Below are positions 53,240-61,824 of a stretch of DNA of 64,000 bases, piece by piece (the first letter of the stretch is position 1; each line of letters begins with the position of its first letter). The stretch spans positions 1 through 64,000 of the forward strand of contig JBCCCR010000012.1 in the NCBI GenBank assembly GCA_039033415.1, given 5' to 3'. The stretch is from Pseudomonadota bacterium. Lineage in GTDB: Bacteria; Pseudomonadota; Gammaproteobacteria; Xanthomonadales; SZUA-38. Position numbers and translations under genes: made by a program. A model generated the notes under the pieces. The model was not told the origin of the DNA and did no database searches. It saw only the letters and a list, made by a program, of their open reading frames with translations.

Positions 53240-55840
53240 ATGATGTGGCTAAGACGAATAATTGCGCTTCAGGTGTTGGCGATCTTGATCTGCTTAGTGT
53301 TCCCATCTGGGGTGGCTCTGTCCCAGACCGGGCCGACTCATAACATACCCGTCACGCAAAGATTGGATGTAGAGCATGTCTCGCTAGATCTTCGGTTTCG
53401 AAGCGATGCAAAGGAGGCGGTCGGCACGGCAACGATACGCCTGAGCACCGAGAAACCTGCCTCGACAGTGACGCTCAACTCAGTTGGGTTGGATATTGAA
53501 TCAGTAGAGATCATTGGACGTGGCCCCGCGGAATTTTCGATCGTTGATTCGTATCAGGACGGCGGCCTCGAAATTGATCTTGGGAGTACCTACCTACCCG
53601 GTGAAATAGCCGAAATCCAGATTTCCTATCGAACTACGCGGGTTAACGACACTGATCCCAGTAACATCTGGGGAAGCTACGGTAAGGGTCTACGATTTCT
53701 CGGACCTTCGTCCTCGGATCACCGTCGACGTATTCAAATATGGTCCTCAGGTATGCCCGGCTCCAATAGACGTTGGTTTCCATCGTACGATCAGCCGGAT
53801 GATCTGCGCACGTTCGAAATTATTGCAACCGTCGACGCGGGCTTAACAGCGATTTCCAATGGTCGGTTGGTGGACGAAGTCATTAACAACGACGGGACTA
53901 AGTCTTTTCATTGGAGGGAGGCCGTGGAACACCAAAACCACCGATCATCGATCGTCATAGGCAGTTTCGAGAAGATGCAGGAATCCTCGGAATCGATCGT
54001 GCTTTACAACTTCGGCTATCCGGATGAAATGGTCGGGGTCAAGGCGAGCATCGATCGGCTATCTGACATGGCAAATTTCATGGAGGAAACCATCGGAACC
54101 TCCTATCCGTTTGCTTCGTATTCTCAGGTGTTTGTCCAAGAGCTTCCCTGGGGTTTATCCAACAGTGGCTTGGCAATTCTTACCGAGAATTTTGTTGATA
54201 GTGCCGAGGTTCATCGCGATTTCTTGTATCTCTGGGACGACTTAGAAGCACAGAGCCTCGCAGAGCAATGGTTTGGAAATGCCATTGGAACCAAAGGCTG
54301 GGAACATACGTGGGTTGCTAAGGGGCTTCCACGATATCTGGCGACCCTATACAACGAAGCCAGAAATGGTGAAGCAGAAATATTGCTATCCAGTTATCAC
54401 GTGCCCGGTGACCTAGCAACAATCCATAGCGATCAGCAAAACGGTCGTAGCAGCAAAATTGTCCCCGCCAAGGTTACTGATCCAAGCAGCTTCTTTGTGG
54501 GAAATGCCTCTGCGATTCGTGCGACCGTAGCACTAAGGACGCTCGAAGGAGAGATCGGCAGAGATGCGCTATTGCGTGCCATAAAGCGATTTGCCAATGA
54601 ATATCACGGAAAGCTGGTCTCGACTAGCGACTTCGAGCGTGCCGTAGCGCGTGAGGCGGGACAGGAATTGGGTTGGTTCTTCGATCAATGGTTTAGACGC
54701 CTAGAATTCCCCGTACTGGAAGTAGCGCACACATATGATCAATCGCGCGGTGTGGCCAGAGTGCAGATCAAGCAACATGTCGATTCGACTGCGAAGGCAT
54801 TCTTCAGAGGTGCCATGACGCTTGAGTTGGGCGAACGGGTGGAACGGGTGACTCTCGCGCCACAGCACAACAATGAGTTTGAGATAGCCGTAGATCGAAA
54901 GCCCGAGTTTCTGAATGCTGATTTCAAGTCGATGTGGTTGGCAAAGAAAGAGCACCGGATGTCGACCACGGAGATGATCAGTCTCGCCAAAAAGAGCAAA
55001 GATATTCTCGCTCGAAGTGTGGCTCTACGGGAGCTCGCCAAGATCGCCTCGAACGCCGAGACGGCATCGAACGAGCGTCAGAATATTCTGCAACTCTTCA
55101 GCTCCATTTTGGAAAGTGACGAATACTGGCGTCTCAAAATGGTTGCTATGTTTCAGCTTCGACAAGTCTTAAGCGAGAACGGTAATGCGCCCAATGCCGG
55201 ACTCAACGGTCAGGTGTCCGAAGCTTTAGTGCGAATAATAAACGGCAAAAATAGAGATGAGGCATGGATTCGTTTCGCGGCACTTGGTTGGTTGGGAGAG
55301 CTCCGCAATAACACTCACGCAGATTTATATATCAACCTGCTTCGTGATCCTAGCGATAGGGTAATCAACGCGGCAGCAATCGCTTTGGGCAAGAGCAAGG
55401 ATGCGCGCGCTTTTGGCGAGTTGGTCAGGCTTGAAGCCCACCCATCCTGGAAAAATCAAAGCCGTATCAGCATGCTTAACGGACTTGCTGAGCTTGGCGA
55501 TATTCGTGGAGTGTCGATTGCAGAACGGGCGCTCATGTCCCTAGGAGATGCTCGCTGGACGCTGATCACGCCTGTTTGGGATTATCGACTCGCCGCGGCG
55601 CATACTCTTCGGCGACTTGAGTCGCAGGAAAGGGGGTTTGATTTTGTCTACCGGATGTTTAATCAGGCAGTGAGCGAGAACCATGTCAACGACATGGTTT
55701 ACAACCTCCATCTGATGGTGGCGTTGGCTGACCCGCGGGCACTAGAAGCAGTTGAGCTGGCCAGGAGTAGATTCGCGGAAAACGACGATGTTCTAAAAGC
55801 TATCGACAGCATTGATTCCCAGCTCGACGCCGCGCTTTGA
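53240..55840 (+). CDS. M1-aminopeptidase-like protein with lost zinc site and HEAT-like C-terminus
   Basis: About 866 residues. ATG at 53240 or 53243 has GGGAGAGAACAG ahead and begins a signal peptide (IALQVLAILICLVFPSGVALS). The open frame continues upstream to 52982. The M1 N-terminal beta domain and catalytic core are recognisable, but zinc-site residues are replaced. GxMEN is WGLSN, HELAHQW is QSLAEQW (about residues 338-344), and the downstream NEGF Glu is AKGL. The usual shape is kept (WFGNAIGTKGW). The last ~200 residues are helical repeats resembling HEAT. This predicts a periplasmic pseudo-enzyme that may bind peptides or proteins. Follows the DUF1579-like protein on the same strand. 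Confidence 0.78.
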   Translation: MMWLRRIIALQVLAILICLVFPSGVALSQTGPTHNIPVTQRLDVEHVSLDLRFRSDAKEAVGTATIRLSTEKPASTVTLNSVGLDIESVEIIGRGPAEFSIVDSYQDGGLEIDLGSTYLPGEIAEIQISYRTTRVNDTDPSNIWGSYGKGLRFLGPSSSDHRRRIQIWSSGMPGSNRRWFPSYDQPDDLRTFEIIATVDAGLTAISNGRLVDEVINNDGTKSFHWREAVEHQNHRSSIVIGSFEKMQESSESIVLYNFGYPDEMVGVKASIDRLSDMANFMEETIGTSYPFASYSQVFVQELPWGLSNSGLAILTENFVDSAEVHRDFLYLWDDLEAQSLAEQWFGNAIGTKGWEHTWVAKGLPRYLATLYNEARNGEAEILLSSYHVPGDLATIHSDQQNGRSSKIVPAKVTDPSSFFVGNASAIRATVALRTLEGEIGRDALLRAIKRFANEYHGKLVSTSDFERAVAREAGQELGWFFDQWFRRLEFPVLEVAHTYDQSRGVARVQIKQHVDSTAKAFFRGAMTLELGERVERVTLAPQHNNEFEIAVDRKPEFLNADFKSMWLAKKEHRMSTTEMISLAKKSKDILARSVALRELAKIASNAETASNERQNILQLFSSILESDEYWRLKMVAMFQLRQVLSENGNAPNAGLNGQVSEALVRIINGKNRDEAWIRFAALGWLGELRNNTHADLYINLLRDPSDRVINAAAIALGKSKDARAFGELVRLEAHPSWKNQSRISMLNGLAELGDIRGVSIAERALMSLGDARWTLITPVWDYRLAAAHTLRRLESQERGFDFVYRMFNQAVSENHVNDMVYNLHLMVALADPRALEAVELARSRFAENDDVLKAIDSIDSQLDAAL

Positions 55841-56028
55841 GCGAGACATGGCAAGTTTTGGGATAAACATTGCTTGCTCGCCGACTACCCCCGAACTGGC
55901 AACCCATCGCTTATACACGAAGCGCAGACGACTCGAAGCAGGTGTCCCCAATAGGTATGCCGAAAAAGCGCAGCGAAATTCCGGCAAAGCCAAGCCAAAC
56001 CGAATTGTCCCCAATATCTGATCGCGGT

Positions 56029-56036
56029 GTGGACCA
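56029..56036 (+). promoter_or_regulatory. GTGGACCA box before the GST gene
   Basis: Identical to the GTGGACCA core at 61360-61367 in the MocR control region. It overlaps the left arm of the inverted repeat at 56034-56056. A single 8-mer is weak alone. It is recorded because three other non-coding stretches of this region carry the same core. Confidence 0.35.
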
Positions 56037-56056
56037 ATAAATAACTAATTTATTGG
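56034..56056. repeat. AT-rich inverted repeat upstream of the GST gene
   Basis: CCAATAAAT and ATTTATTGG with a five-base loop, nine-base perfect arms. It is followed by CCCATCTTTTG. It is either a weak terminator of the peptidase-like gene or an operator for the GST operon at 56125. Confidence 0.5.
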
Positions 56057-56124
56057 CCCATCTTTTGTTTGGGCCGATTCGTTATCTTTCATTAACTCGC
56101 TGAGTCGGAGATTGATGAAAGGTA

Positions 56125-56772
56125 ATGAAACTCTACATTGGTAATAAGAATTACTCTTCTTGGTCGCTGAGAGTATGGCTTGCCTTGAGGGTCAAAAATA
56201 TTCCCTTCGAGGAAGCGCTTCGACCCTTCGACGTCGAAAACGACTACGCGGACTTCTTTGAGTTTTCCCCGTCAGGGAAGGTCCCCGTTCTACATTCAGA
56301 CGGCCAAGCCATCTGGGAATCGCTATCGATACTGGAATTTGTTGCCGAGAAATATCCGGACAGAGGCTTATGGCCGATGGACGTCAAAATTCGATCGAAA
56401 GCTCGCAGCATTGCGCACGAAATGCACGGCGGATTTATGAGTCTTCGGTCTGCGTGCCCGATGAATATTCGCCGACGAGTTGAATCTATCGATGTGGGGG
56501 CTGGCGTGCTGAAAGACGTTCGTCGAGTCGAACAGATTTGGGAAGACTGCCTAACTGAATCTGGAGGGCCATTCCTCTTTGGTGACTTTTCCATTGCAGA
56601 TTCAATGTATGCGCCAATCGTTAATCGACTCGAGGTTTACGAACTGAGTCAAGCGGATAGCGTCCTGAAATTCTCAGAGGCCATTAAATCGTTGCCCGCA
56701 TGGGATCAGTGGGTTGAAGCGGCAGTAGCAGAGGAGTGGGTCGTGGATATCGATGAGGTTTACCGGCCGTGA
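56125..56772 (+). CDS. Glutathione S-transferase
   Basis: 215 residues. Thioredoxin-like N-domain with the active Ser in NYSSWSLRVWLALRVK, the cis-proline element GKVPVLHSDGQAIWESLSILEFVAE that binds the gamma-glutamyl group, and an all-helical C-domain (LFGDFSIADSMYAPIVNRLE). The enzyme conjugates or isomerises electrophiles with glutathione, in the cytoplasm. It is the first gene of a run (GST, DUF1579-like, exported protein, zinc-finger-like protein, unknown, GNAT) on the plus strand. The GTGA overlap with the next gene indicates coupled translation. AGGT/GAAAGG precedes the ATG. Confidence 0.92.
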   Translation: MKLYIGNKNYSSWSLRVWLALRVKNIPFEEALRPFDVENDYADFFEFSPSGKVPVLHSDGQAIWESLSILEFVAEKYPDRGLWPMDVKIRSKARSIAHEMHGGFMSLRSACPMNIRRRVESIDVGAGVLKDVRRVEQIWEDCLTESGGPFLFGDFSIADSMYAPIVNRLEVYELSQADSVLKFSEAIKSLPAWDQWVEAAVAEEWVVDIDEVYRP

Positions 56773-57293
56773 GCAACGTTGATCTTTCGGGCGTGCGCGA
56801 TTTCGATTTTCTTCTCGGGACCTGGAGGGTTACGCATCACCGATTAGTTGGGCGACTGACTGGTGCCACGGAGTGGGATACGGGTTACGGAATTGACATC
56901 ATTCGGCCCGCGTTTAATGGGCTGGGGAACATCGGATGTTTTCGCCGAGATTTGAATGGGGAGCACTATGAAGGTGCGCCAATTAGATTGTACGACCCAA
57001 GAGACGGATTGTGGCGAATCTATTGGCTGGATACGGCCGAATACCGAATGGAACCTCCGGTAGTGGGCCGTTTCGTCGAGGGCGAGGGAGAGTTTATTGG
57101 AGATGATGTTCTTCGCGAGATGCCGATCAAAGTCCGCTATCGATGGACGCTTATCACGACCAATTCGGCGACATGGGATCAATCGTATTCCGCCGACGAA
57201 GGAAAAACGTGGGAGCAGAATTCGATCATGGAGTTCAAACGTGACGACTTAGTCTGTGACGACATGCGACCGCCATTTGGACCTTACGAATGA
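56769..57293 (+). CDS. DUF1579-like lipocalin-fold protein
   Basis: 174 residues with the DUF1579 start FDFLLGTWRVTHHRLVGR and later strands IRLYDPRDGLWRIYWLD and GEGEFIGDDVL. No signal peptide, so it is cytoplasmic. GTG 56769 overlaps the GST stop (GTGA), so it is translated with the GST. The two-domain exported relative is at 51789-52985. A ligand-binding barrel is likely; the ligand is unknown. Confidence 0.75.
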   Translation: MSNVDLSGVRDFDFLLGTWRVTHHRLVGRLTGATEWDTGYGIDIIRPAFNGLGNIGCFRRDLNGEHYEGAPIRLYDPRDGLWRIYWLDTAEYRMEPPVVGRFVEGEGEFIGDDVLREMPIKVRYRWTLITTNSATWDQSYSADEGKTWEQNSIMEFKRDDLVCDDMRPPFGPYE

Positions 57294-57336
57294 ATACCTA
57301 TGAGACCAACTGGATGATTAATGGAGGAGATTTGAC

Positions 57337-58068
57337 GTGAACAATCTCAACTTAGTGAACCTTCGTTCCCGCATCGGATTGAGCTTGCTTGGGTGCTCGC
57401 TGCTAGTGTCGTCTAGTTTGGCGGACGATGGGGACGTGCCCCCAATTCTGCCGGAGGCATGCGAGGTTTCGCTGGCGAAGAGTGCTGCACCCGATTACCT
57501 ACAAGATGACGTCACCGTTTTTGTGTTGACGCGTGACGGTTACGAACAGCGAATCACCGGCTCAAGCAATTTCTCATGCATCGTGAATCGCGACCACCCA
57601 AATGTTCTCAAGCCGACCTGTTTCGATGCGGAAGGGTCCGCCACCATCATTCCAAAAATCAAATATTTCGGGTCCCAGCTGCTGCTGGGTAAGTCAGTCG
57701 CGGAAATCAACAACGATGTTGCGCAACGATTTGATGCGGGAGAGTTTCACGAGGTTCGACGACCGGGAGTCGCGTATATGTTGTCCAAATACAATCGTCC
57801 TGTGAATGGCCAGACAGGATTGCTAGCGTGGTTTCCGCCCCATGTAATGTTTTACGCGCCCAACCTGACAAATGAAGATATTGGGCACGATCATGCCCGG
57901 AATACGCGCGGCCTGCGGTTGCCAATGATCGGATACCAGGGTCCGCATGGCTACATGATCGTGACTGTCGGAGACGACAGCGAGCGTTCGCGGAGCGACC
58001 TGGTGGGTTGCCCAGATTGGGTCCATGACGACAATCATCGCGTTTTCACTCCTGAACCAAAAAGCTAA
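57337..58068 (+). CDS. Exported protein of unknown function
   Basis: 243 residues from GTG 57337, with GGAGGAG about eight bases ahead. The signal peptide is clear (RIGLSLLGCSLLVSSSLADD). The mature chain has conserved-looking stretches SNFSCIVNRDHPNVLKPTCFD, GLLAWFPPHVMFYAPN and GPHGYMIVTVGDD, with histidines and cysteines that could bind a metal. I do not recognise a family. It stands between the DUF1579-like gene and a zinc-finger-like gene in the same strand run. Confidence 0.65.
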   Translation: MNNLNLVNLRSRIGLSLLGCSLLVSSSLADDGDVPPILPEACEVSLAKSAAPDYLQDDVTVFVLTRDGYEQRITGSSNFSCIVNRDHPNVLKPTCFDAEGSATIIPKIKYFGSQLLLGKSVAEINNDVAQRFDAGEFHEVRRPGVAYMLSKYNRPVNGQTGLLAWFPPHVMFYAPNLTNEDIGHDHARNTRGLRLPMIGYQGPHGYMIVTVGDDSERSRSDLVGCPDWVHDDNHRVFTPEPKS

Positions 58069-58071
58069 GTT

Positions 58072-58740
58072 GTGGCGTCGGTGGAAGGTGACTCAACCAT
58101 CAATCAGATTTGCCCTTGGTCCGGCGATCCGGTCTCTCCGGATTCGATCACGACTTACCGGGGAGTGAATGTTGGATTCTGTAATCCTGGCTGCCGGGAC
58201 AAGTTTCGTCAGGCGACAAGCGCTTTCGATGCGGAAATTGTCGGCGCGCCGTCATGGCTGAAGACCTTGCTCGAGTTTGTAATAACTGGGTCAAGGGTCG
58301 ACGACGGGGAAAAAGCGTCTTGGGTGATAGACAGCAACGATTGTGCGCTAGGTCTGGCTCTTCCTGACCGACTCCGGCCTTGCCTGGATCGTTTCGCGTC
58401 GATTACCGAGATAGAACGAAAGTCCCTTCGACGGCTCGCCGATGCCTTGGGCGCACCCGAAACGTCGAATAGTCTTCGAGGAACTTTCATGGCGCATCCC
58501 GAGCGCGACGGTTCGGCACCCTCTTACGACGAACTTTTGGACGAGTCGCGACGCATGGACCGCGCAATAGAGTGTCTCTTCGTCGAAGTATTCGAAAACA
58601 CGAACCAAACGCTGAAAGCGGGTGATGAAATTCAGGATGGTCGTCTGATTTCTGAGGTGATTCAATTTGTGACTGCTGCTGTGAACAGAAAAACAACAGC
58701 CTGGCATATCGCTGGATTAGTTAACTGTGTCATTAAGTGA
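58072..58740 (+). CDS. Protein with YHS/TRASH-like Cys motif
   Basis: 222 residues from GTG 58072, three bases after the previous stop. The N-terminal ICPWSGDPVSPDSITTYRG and GVNVGFCNPGCRDKFRQA pattern (Cys-x2-x-x, then FCNPGC) resembles YHS/TRASH metal-binding motifs found in some thiol-handling proteins. The remaining ~150 residues, with LRRLADALGAPE and HPERDGSAPSYDEL, are unassigned. Cytoplasmic. Because it lies in a run with a GST, a role near glutathione or metal is a plausible guess. Confidence 0.55.
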   Translation: MASVEGDSTINQICPWSGDPVSPDSITTYRGVNVGFCNPGCRDKFRQATSAFDAEIVGAPSWLKTLLEFVITGSRVDDGEKASWVIDSNDCALGLALPDRLRPCLDRFASITEIERKSLRRLADALGAPETSNSLRGTFMAHPERDGSAPSYDELLDESRRMDRAIECLFVEVFENTNQTLKAGDEIQDGRLISEVIQFVTAAVNRKTTAWHIAGLVNCVIK

Positions 58741-58768
58741 AACAAGGTAAATGCTAGCTGGTTAGGCT

Positions 58769-59236
58769 ATGAGCGAGTTAAAGAGCTATGAGCCCAGAGT
58801 ATTTGATCACCTGGGAAGACACAGAATCGGTGTCACCGAGATGAAGACATATTCGATTCGGGCGAAGTCGAATACGTTGGCTGTCACCCACACTGTTAGC
58901 GCAGCGTTGAGCTATGTTTCCGACGAGCTTCCAAAGGCGGTTGAAGAAGAGGGCGGCGGTCATGGTGCCGGCTATGTCATTGTGCACTTTGGAGAGGTGG
59001 CAACTTGGTTGCTCATACACTGGTGGGCTCACCAGGATATCTGTCTGAGTATGCTCGCGGCTGCGGGCGTGAACGACAGCGTGTTTAAGTCGATGGATCA
59101 TCGGAGGTTTCACGCGTGTATCTGGGAGCAGAAGGTTATTTCTCACGAGAGTGAGGCCTGGATCCGCACCTTATCGTGTCCAAATCCCGACATCGGTGGC
59201 TATCTCGGAGATGTCCTTCGCGATGGAAACTACTGA
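58769..59236 (+). CDS. Protein of unknown function
   Basis: 155 residues, no signal peptide. Features are a helical middle (TVSAALSYVSDELPKAVEEEG), an aromatic stretch (VATWLLIHWWAHQDICLSMLA) and several histidines. I recognise no family. Its last bases overlap the start of the GNAT gene, so both are likely translated from one message. A TAAATG context precedes the ATG at 58769. Confidence 0.55.
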   Translation: MSELKSYEPRVFDHLGRHRIGVTEMKTYSIRAKSNTLAVTHTVSAALSYVSDELPKAVEEEGGGHGAGYVIVHFGEVATWLLIHWWAHQDICLSMLAAAGVNDSVFKSMDHRRFHACIWEQKVISHESEAWIRTLSCPNPDIGGYLGDVLRDGNY

Positions 59237-59696
59237 AACGGTAATCGTACGTCCATTTTGCCGGGAAGATGTGCCGCAGCTTTACGCATTTATGCGGGCG
59301 CTCGCAGAATTCGAAGGATACATCGACCGATTTCGGGTGGCCGAAAAGGACTTGATTAAGCATGGTCTTGGTAAGCGTCGGAAATTTGCCTCATACGTTG
59401 CGGTGAACCCGCACGAGCCGACCGTCCTGCTGGGAATGGCGGTTACCTATGCGGTTGGGTGGACGTATGAAATGCGGCCGACCATCGTTCTGAAAGAGCT
59501 CTACGTTCGCGCGCAAAGCCGAGGGATGGGTATTGGAAAGAGGCTAATGGCGGAGGTTCGGCGCGAGGCGAAGGTGCTAGGTGCTGCCAAGGTGTGCTGG
59601 ACGGTACTCCATGGAAATTCGGCAGCGGAAGCTTTCTATCGTGAAATCGGAGGCGAACCAGATGTTAATTGGAACAACTGGATTATGTCGCTTTGA
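59223..59696 (+). CDS. GNAT-family N-acetyltransferase
   Basis: 157 residues from ATG 59223 (59211 is an alternative). GNAT signature: IVRPFCREDVPQLYAFMRAL, strand LKELYVRAQSRGMGIGKRLM with the acetyl-CoA loop (R/Q-x-x-G-x-G), and HGNSAAEAFYREIGGEP. It transfers acetyl from acetyl-CoA to an amine of unknown identity. It is last in the plus-strand run and overlaps the previous gene by 14 bases. It converges with the MocR gene. Confidence 0.88.
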   Translation: METTETVIVRPFCREDVPQLYAFMRALAEFEGYIDRFRVAEKDLIKHGLGKRRKFASYVAVNPHEPTVLLGMAVTYAVGWTYEMRPTIVLKELYVRAQSRGMGIGKRLMAEVRREAKVLGAAKVCWTVLHGNSAAEAFYREIGGEPDVNWNNWIMSL

Positions 59697-59845
59697 GGTT
59701 TTCGAGAATAAACATCACAGCGCAAGGCTCAGCGGACAACGCATTAGCTGATGATCCTGCAAGATAGACCCGCGTCGTGCCGGTAAAGGATCTCGCCCCG
59801 TTGGCAGTCCAGATGTCGGGGTCTCATCGTTGAAGCAGATAACCG

Positions 59846-61342
59846 TCAGTTAGGGTCGCGAACTCGGTTCCTCTTTGCCAACCGCGATGACGATGCCAAA
59901 GCTGATACGACATCGACAATCTCATGACTCTCGAGGGCACCGTATCCGATAACCAATGAATGGTCGGCGCCGTTTTCATTCTCGTAATCATACCGAGTCA
60001 ACGGAGCCATCGAGACGCCCATTCCTCTTGCTTCTCGAGCGACATCCGCAGCTGAAGTCCCGTTCTGCAGTTGGACGAGCGCATTGATTCCCGAGTCAAT
60101 TCCCCGCAGAACCATGTCATTGCCATGGTTGCCGAGTAGGTCTGCGAGCACGGCGCGACGCCTGGCGTAGGTTCTCCTCATGCGGTGCACATGTTTTTCG
60201 TATTCGCCGTCGTCGATAAATTTTGCTAATGCTCTCTGGGTGACAGTATTTGATTGATAGTCCGTAATCGTTCTAAGGCCAGCGATCACTTCAATAATCG
60301 GTTTTGGCGCCACAGCAAAGCCCACTCTGAGGCCTGGATACATGGTTTTAGAAAACGTTCCGAGATAAATCACGTGACCGTCATGGGGAAGAGAGGCTAG
60401 AGGCGGTAATGGGGCCACGTCATAGCGGAACTCGCCGTCGTAATCGTCCTCAAGCAAGAGAACCCGATTCTCTGATGCCCACTCGAGCAGCTCGCAACGC
60501 CTTTGCAGCGACAGTCGGCTGCCCATGGGAAATTGATTAGAGGGGGTTACGTATGCAAGCTGGCAATTCTCACCAATTTTTGAAAGTTCACTTGTCTGCA
60601 TACCTTGCTCATCAACGGGGATATTGACAATTTCTGCTCCGGTCAATCCGAAAACCTGCCTGGCGAGCGGGTACCCGGGATTTTCCATGGCTACAGCACT
60701 CTCGCGGTCTAAATAGGCTGTCGCTAGAAGGTATAAAGCATGTATCGCTCCGTTTGTAACGATTATCTGGCTTGGGTCCGCATCGAACGCCCTGGATCGA
60801 CGAAGATAGTGAGAAATGGATTCGCGCAGATCCCAACTTCCCATCGGATCACCATAGTTGCTTGCGGGACGTGCGCTCGCCGCGAACGACATACAGCGCC
60901 GCCAGACTGGAACCGGAAACTCTGCGACTGAGGGTCTACATGGCTGACAGTTGATTAGGCTGCCGTCATCGCTATCTACGTCAGGAATTATCGAGATCTT
61001 GGGCTGAGGTAGAGGGTTCTTGCCAGATGCGACCGGTACCGTCGTGCTGCGAGCGTCCGGCGAAACGAAGGTGCCGGAGCCTTGCCGTGTTTCAAGCAGT
61101 CCCTCAGCGATAAGAAGCTCTAGCGCAGTGAACGCCGTACCGCGGGCAACTCCGAGGTCAGACGCTAGCTGCCGAGTGGACGCAATTCGATCACCGGGTC
61201 GAAGTATCCCCGATGAAATCGCCTTGCGAAGCTGCCGCGCGATTTCAGCCGACTTATTGGCAAAGTTCTCTCCGATATCTAAGCGCAAGCTTACGGCTGG
61301 GGCCCGAGTTCGGGATCGTGTCCTAGCAGTATGAAGTGGCAT
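59846..61342 (-). CDS. MocR-type GntR/aminotransferase regulator
   Basis: 498 residues from ATG 61342, with AAGGATTCC ahead. The longer frame to 61450 would cover the divergent promoter and is rejected. An N-terminal GntR winged helix (KSAEIARQLRKAISSGILRPGDRI and RQLASDLGVARGTAFTALELL) is joined to a fold-type I aminotransferase domain, with the PLP lysine in GTFSKTMYPGLRVGF. Members (PdxR, GabR, EhuR and many unknowns) bind PLP or an amino acid-PLP adduct. Boxes of the form AAGTGGACTA lie in its own promoter (61358-61406). Divergent SnoaL-like and neighbouring aldehyde dehydrogenase genes are the first candidates for targets. Confidence 0.9.
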   Translation of the reverse strand: MPLHTARTRSRTRAPAVSLRLDIGENFANKSAEIARQLRKAISSGILRPGDRIASTRQLASDLGVARGTAFTALELLIAEGLLETRQGSGTFVSPDARSTTVPVASGKNPLPQPKISIIPDVDSDDGSLINCQPCRPSVAEFPVPVWRRCMSFAASARPASNYGDPMGSWDLRESISHYLRRSRAFDADPSQIIVTNGAIHALYLLATAYLDRESAVAMENPGYPLARQVFGLTGAEIVNIPVDEQGMQTSELSKIGENCQLAYVTPSNQFPMGSRLSLQRRCELLEWASENRVLLLEDDYDGEFRYDVAPLPPLASLPHDGHVIYLGTFSKTMYPGLRVGFAVAPKPIIEVIAGLRTITDYQSNTVTQRALAKFIDDGEYEKHVHRMRRTYARRRAVLADLLGNHGNDMVLRGIDSGINALVQLQNGTSAADVAREARGMGVSMAPLTRYDYENENGADHSLVIGYGALESHEIVDVVSALASSSRLAKRNRVRDPN

Positions 61343-61357
61343 AAAGGAATCCTTGCA

Positions 61358-61417
61358 AAGTGGACCAGCAATACATAGCTCAAAGACTATTATATTTAGT
61401 CCACTTATGGGCTTCAA
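61358..61417 (-). promoter_or_regulatory. MocR promoter with paired PdxR-like boxes
   Basis: Reading the minus strand, TTGAAG (61417-61412), a 17-base spacer and a perfect TATAAT (61394-61389) form a promoter for the MocR gene. The spacer contains AAGTGGACTA (61406-61397). A second box, AAGTGGACCA, lies on the plus strand at 61358-61367. These resemble the AAAGTGGW(-/T)CTA boxes published for PdxR in Corynebacterium. Auto-regulation and control of the divergent gene are predicted. Confidence 0.6.
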
Positions 61418-61437
61418 TCGGACTTGCGTATACACAA

Positions 61438-61824
61438 ATGAGCGTGTCAAAAGAACGAATAGAGGATTTATTGGAAAGGCTTCTGGTCGCTTGGCGGGAC
61501 CAAGATATTGATACCGTCATGTCGCTGTTCACAGAGGACTGCATATACAAGTCGTCTGTTGGACCGGAGCCTGGCGAAACTTGCCAAGGACAAAAGCAAG
61601 TGCGAGGACTCGTGGAGAAAATGTTTCGCGTTGACGACGGCAGTGAAGCGTCTATTGGCAATCTAATTGTGGGTACGGAACAAACCGCCGCCTGGAAATG
61701 GCGCTACCGGTTCAATGATGGAAGGGTCGAGTATGGATGTGATTTCTTCGAGTTTCGGGACGGAAAAATTGCGCAGAAGGATGCTTATCGAAAGGTAGCG
61801 GTCCCGCCGAAAAAAAATCTCTAG
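61438..61824 (+). CDS. SnoaL/NTF2-like protein
   Basis: 128 residues from ATG 61438. A cone-shaped NTF2-like fold is suggested by IEDLLERLLVAWRDQDIDTVMSLFTEDC at the start, the conserved Phe-Thr-Glu-Asp, IGNLIVGTEQTAAWKWRYRF and GRVEYGCDFFEFRDGKI. Such proteins are small isomerases, hydrolases or binding proteins. It is divergent from the MocR gene and convergent with the aldehyde dehydrogenase. The shared CTAG at 61821-61824 supplies both stop codons. Cytoplasmic, no ribosome site was found. Confidence 0.72.
   Translation: MSVSKERIEDLLERLLVAWRDQDIDTVMSLFTEDCIYKSSVGPEPGETCQGQKQVRGLVEKMFRVDDGSEASIGNLIVGTEQTAAWKWRYRFNDGRVEYGCDFFEFRDGKIAQKDAYRKVAVPPKKNL

Noticed and set aside
55812-56021. 69-codon plus-strand frame after the M1-like gene.
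   Set aside because: Overlaps the preceding gene and has no convincing start or domain.
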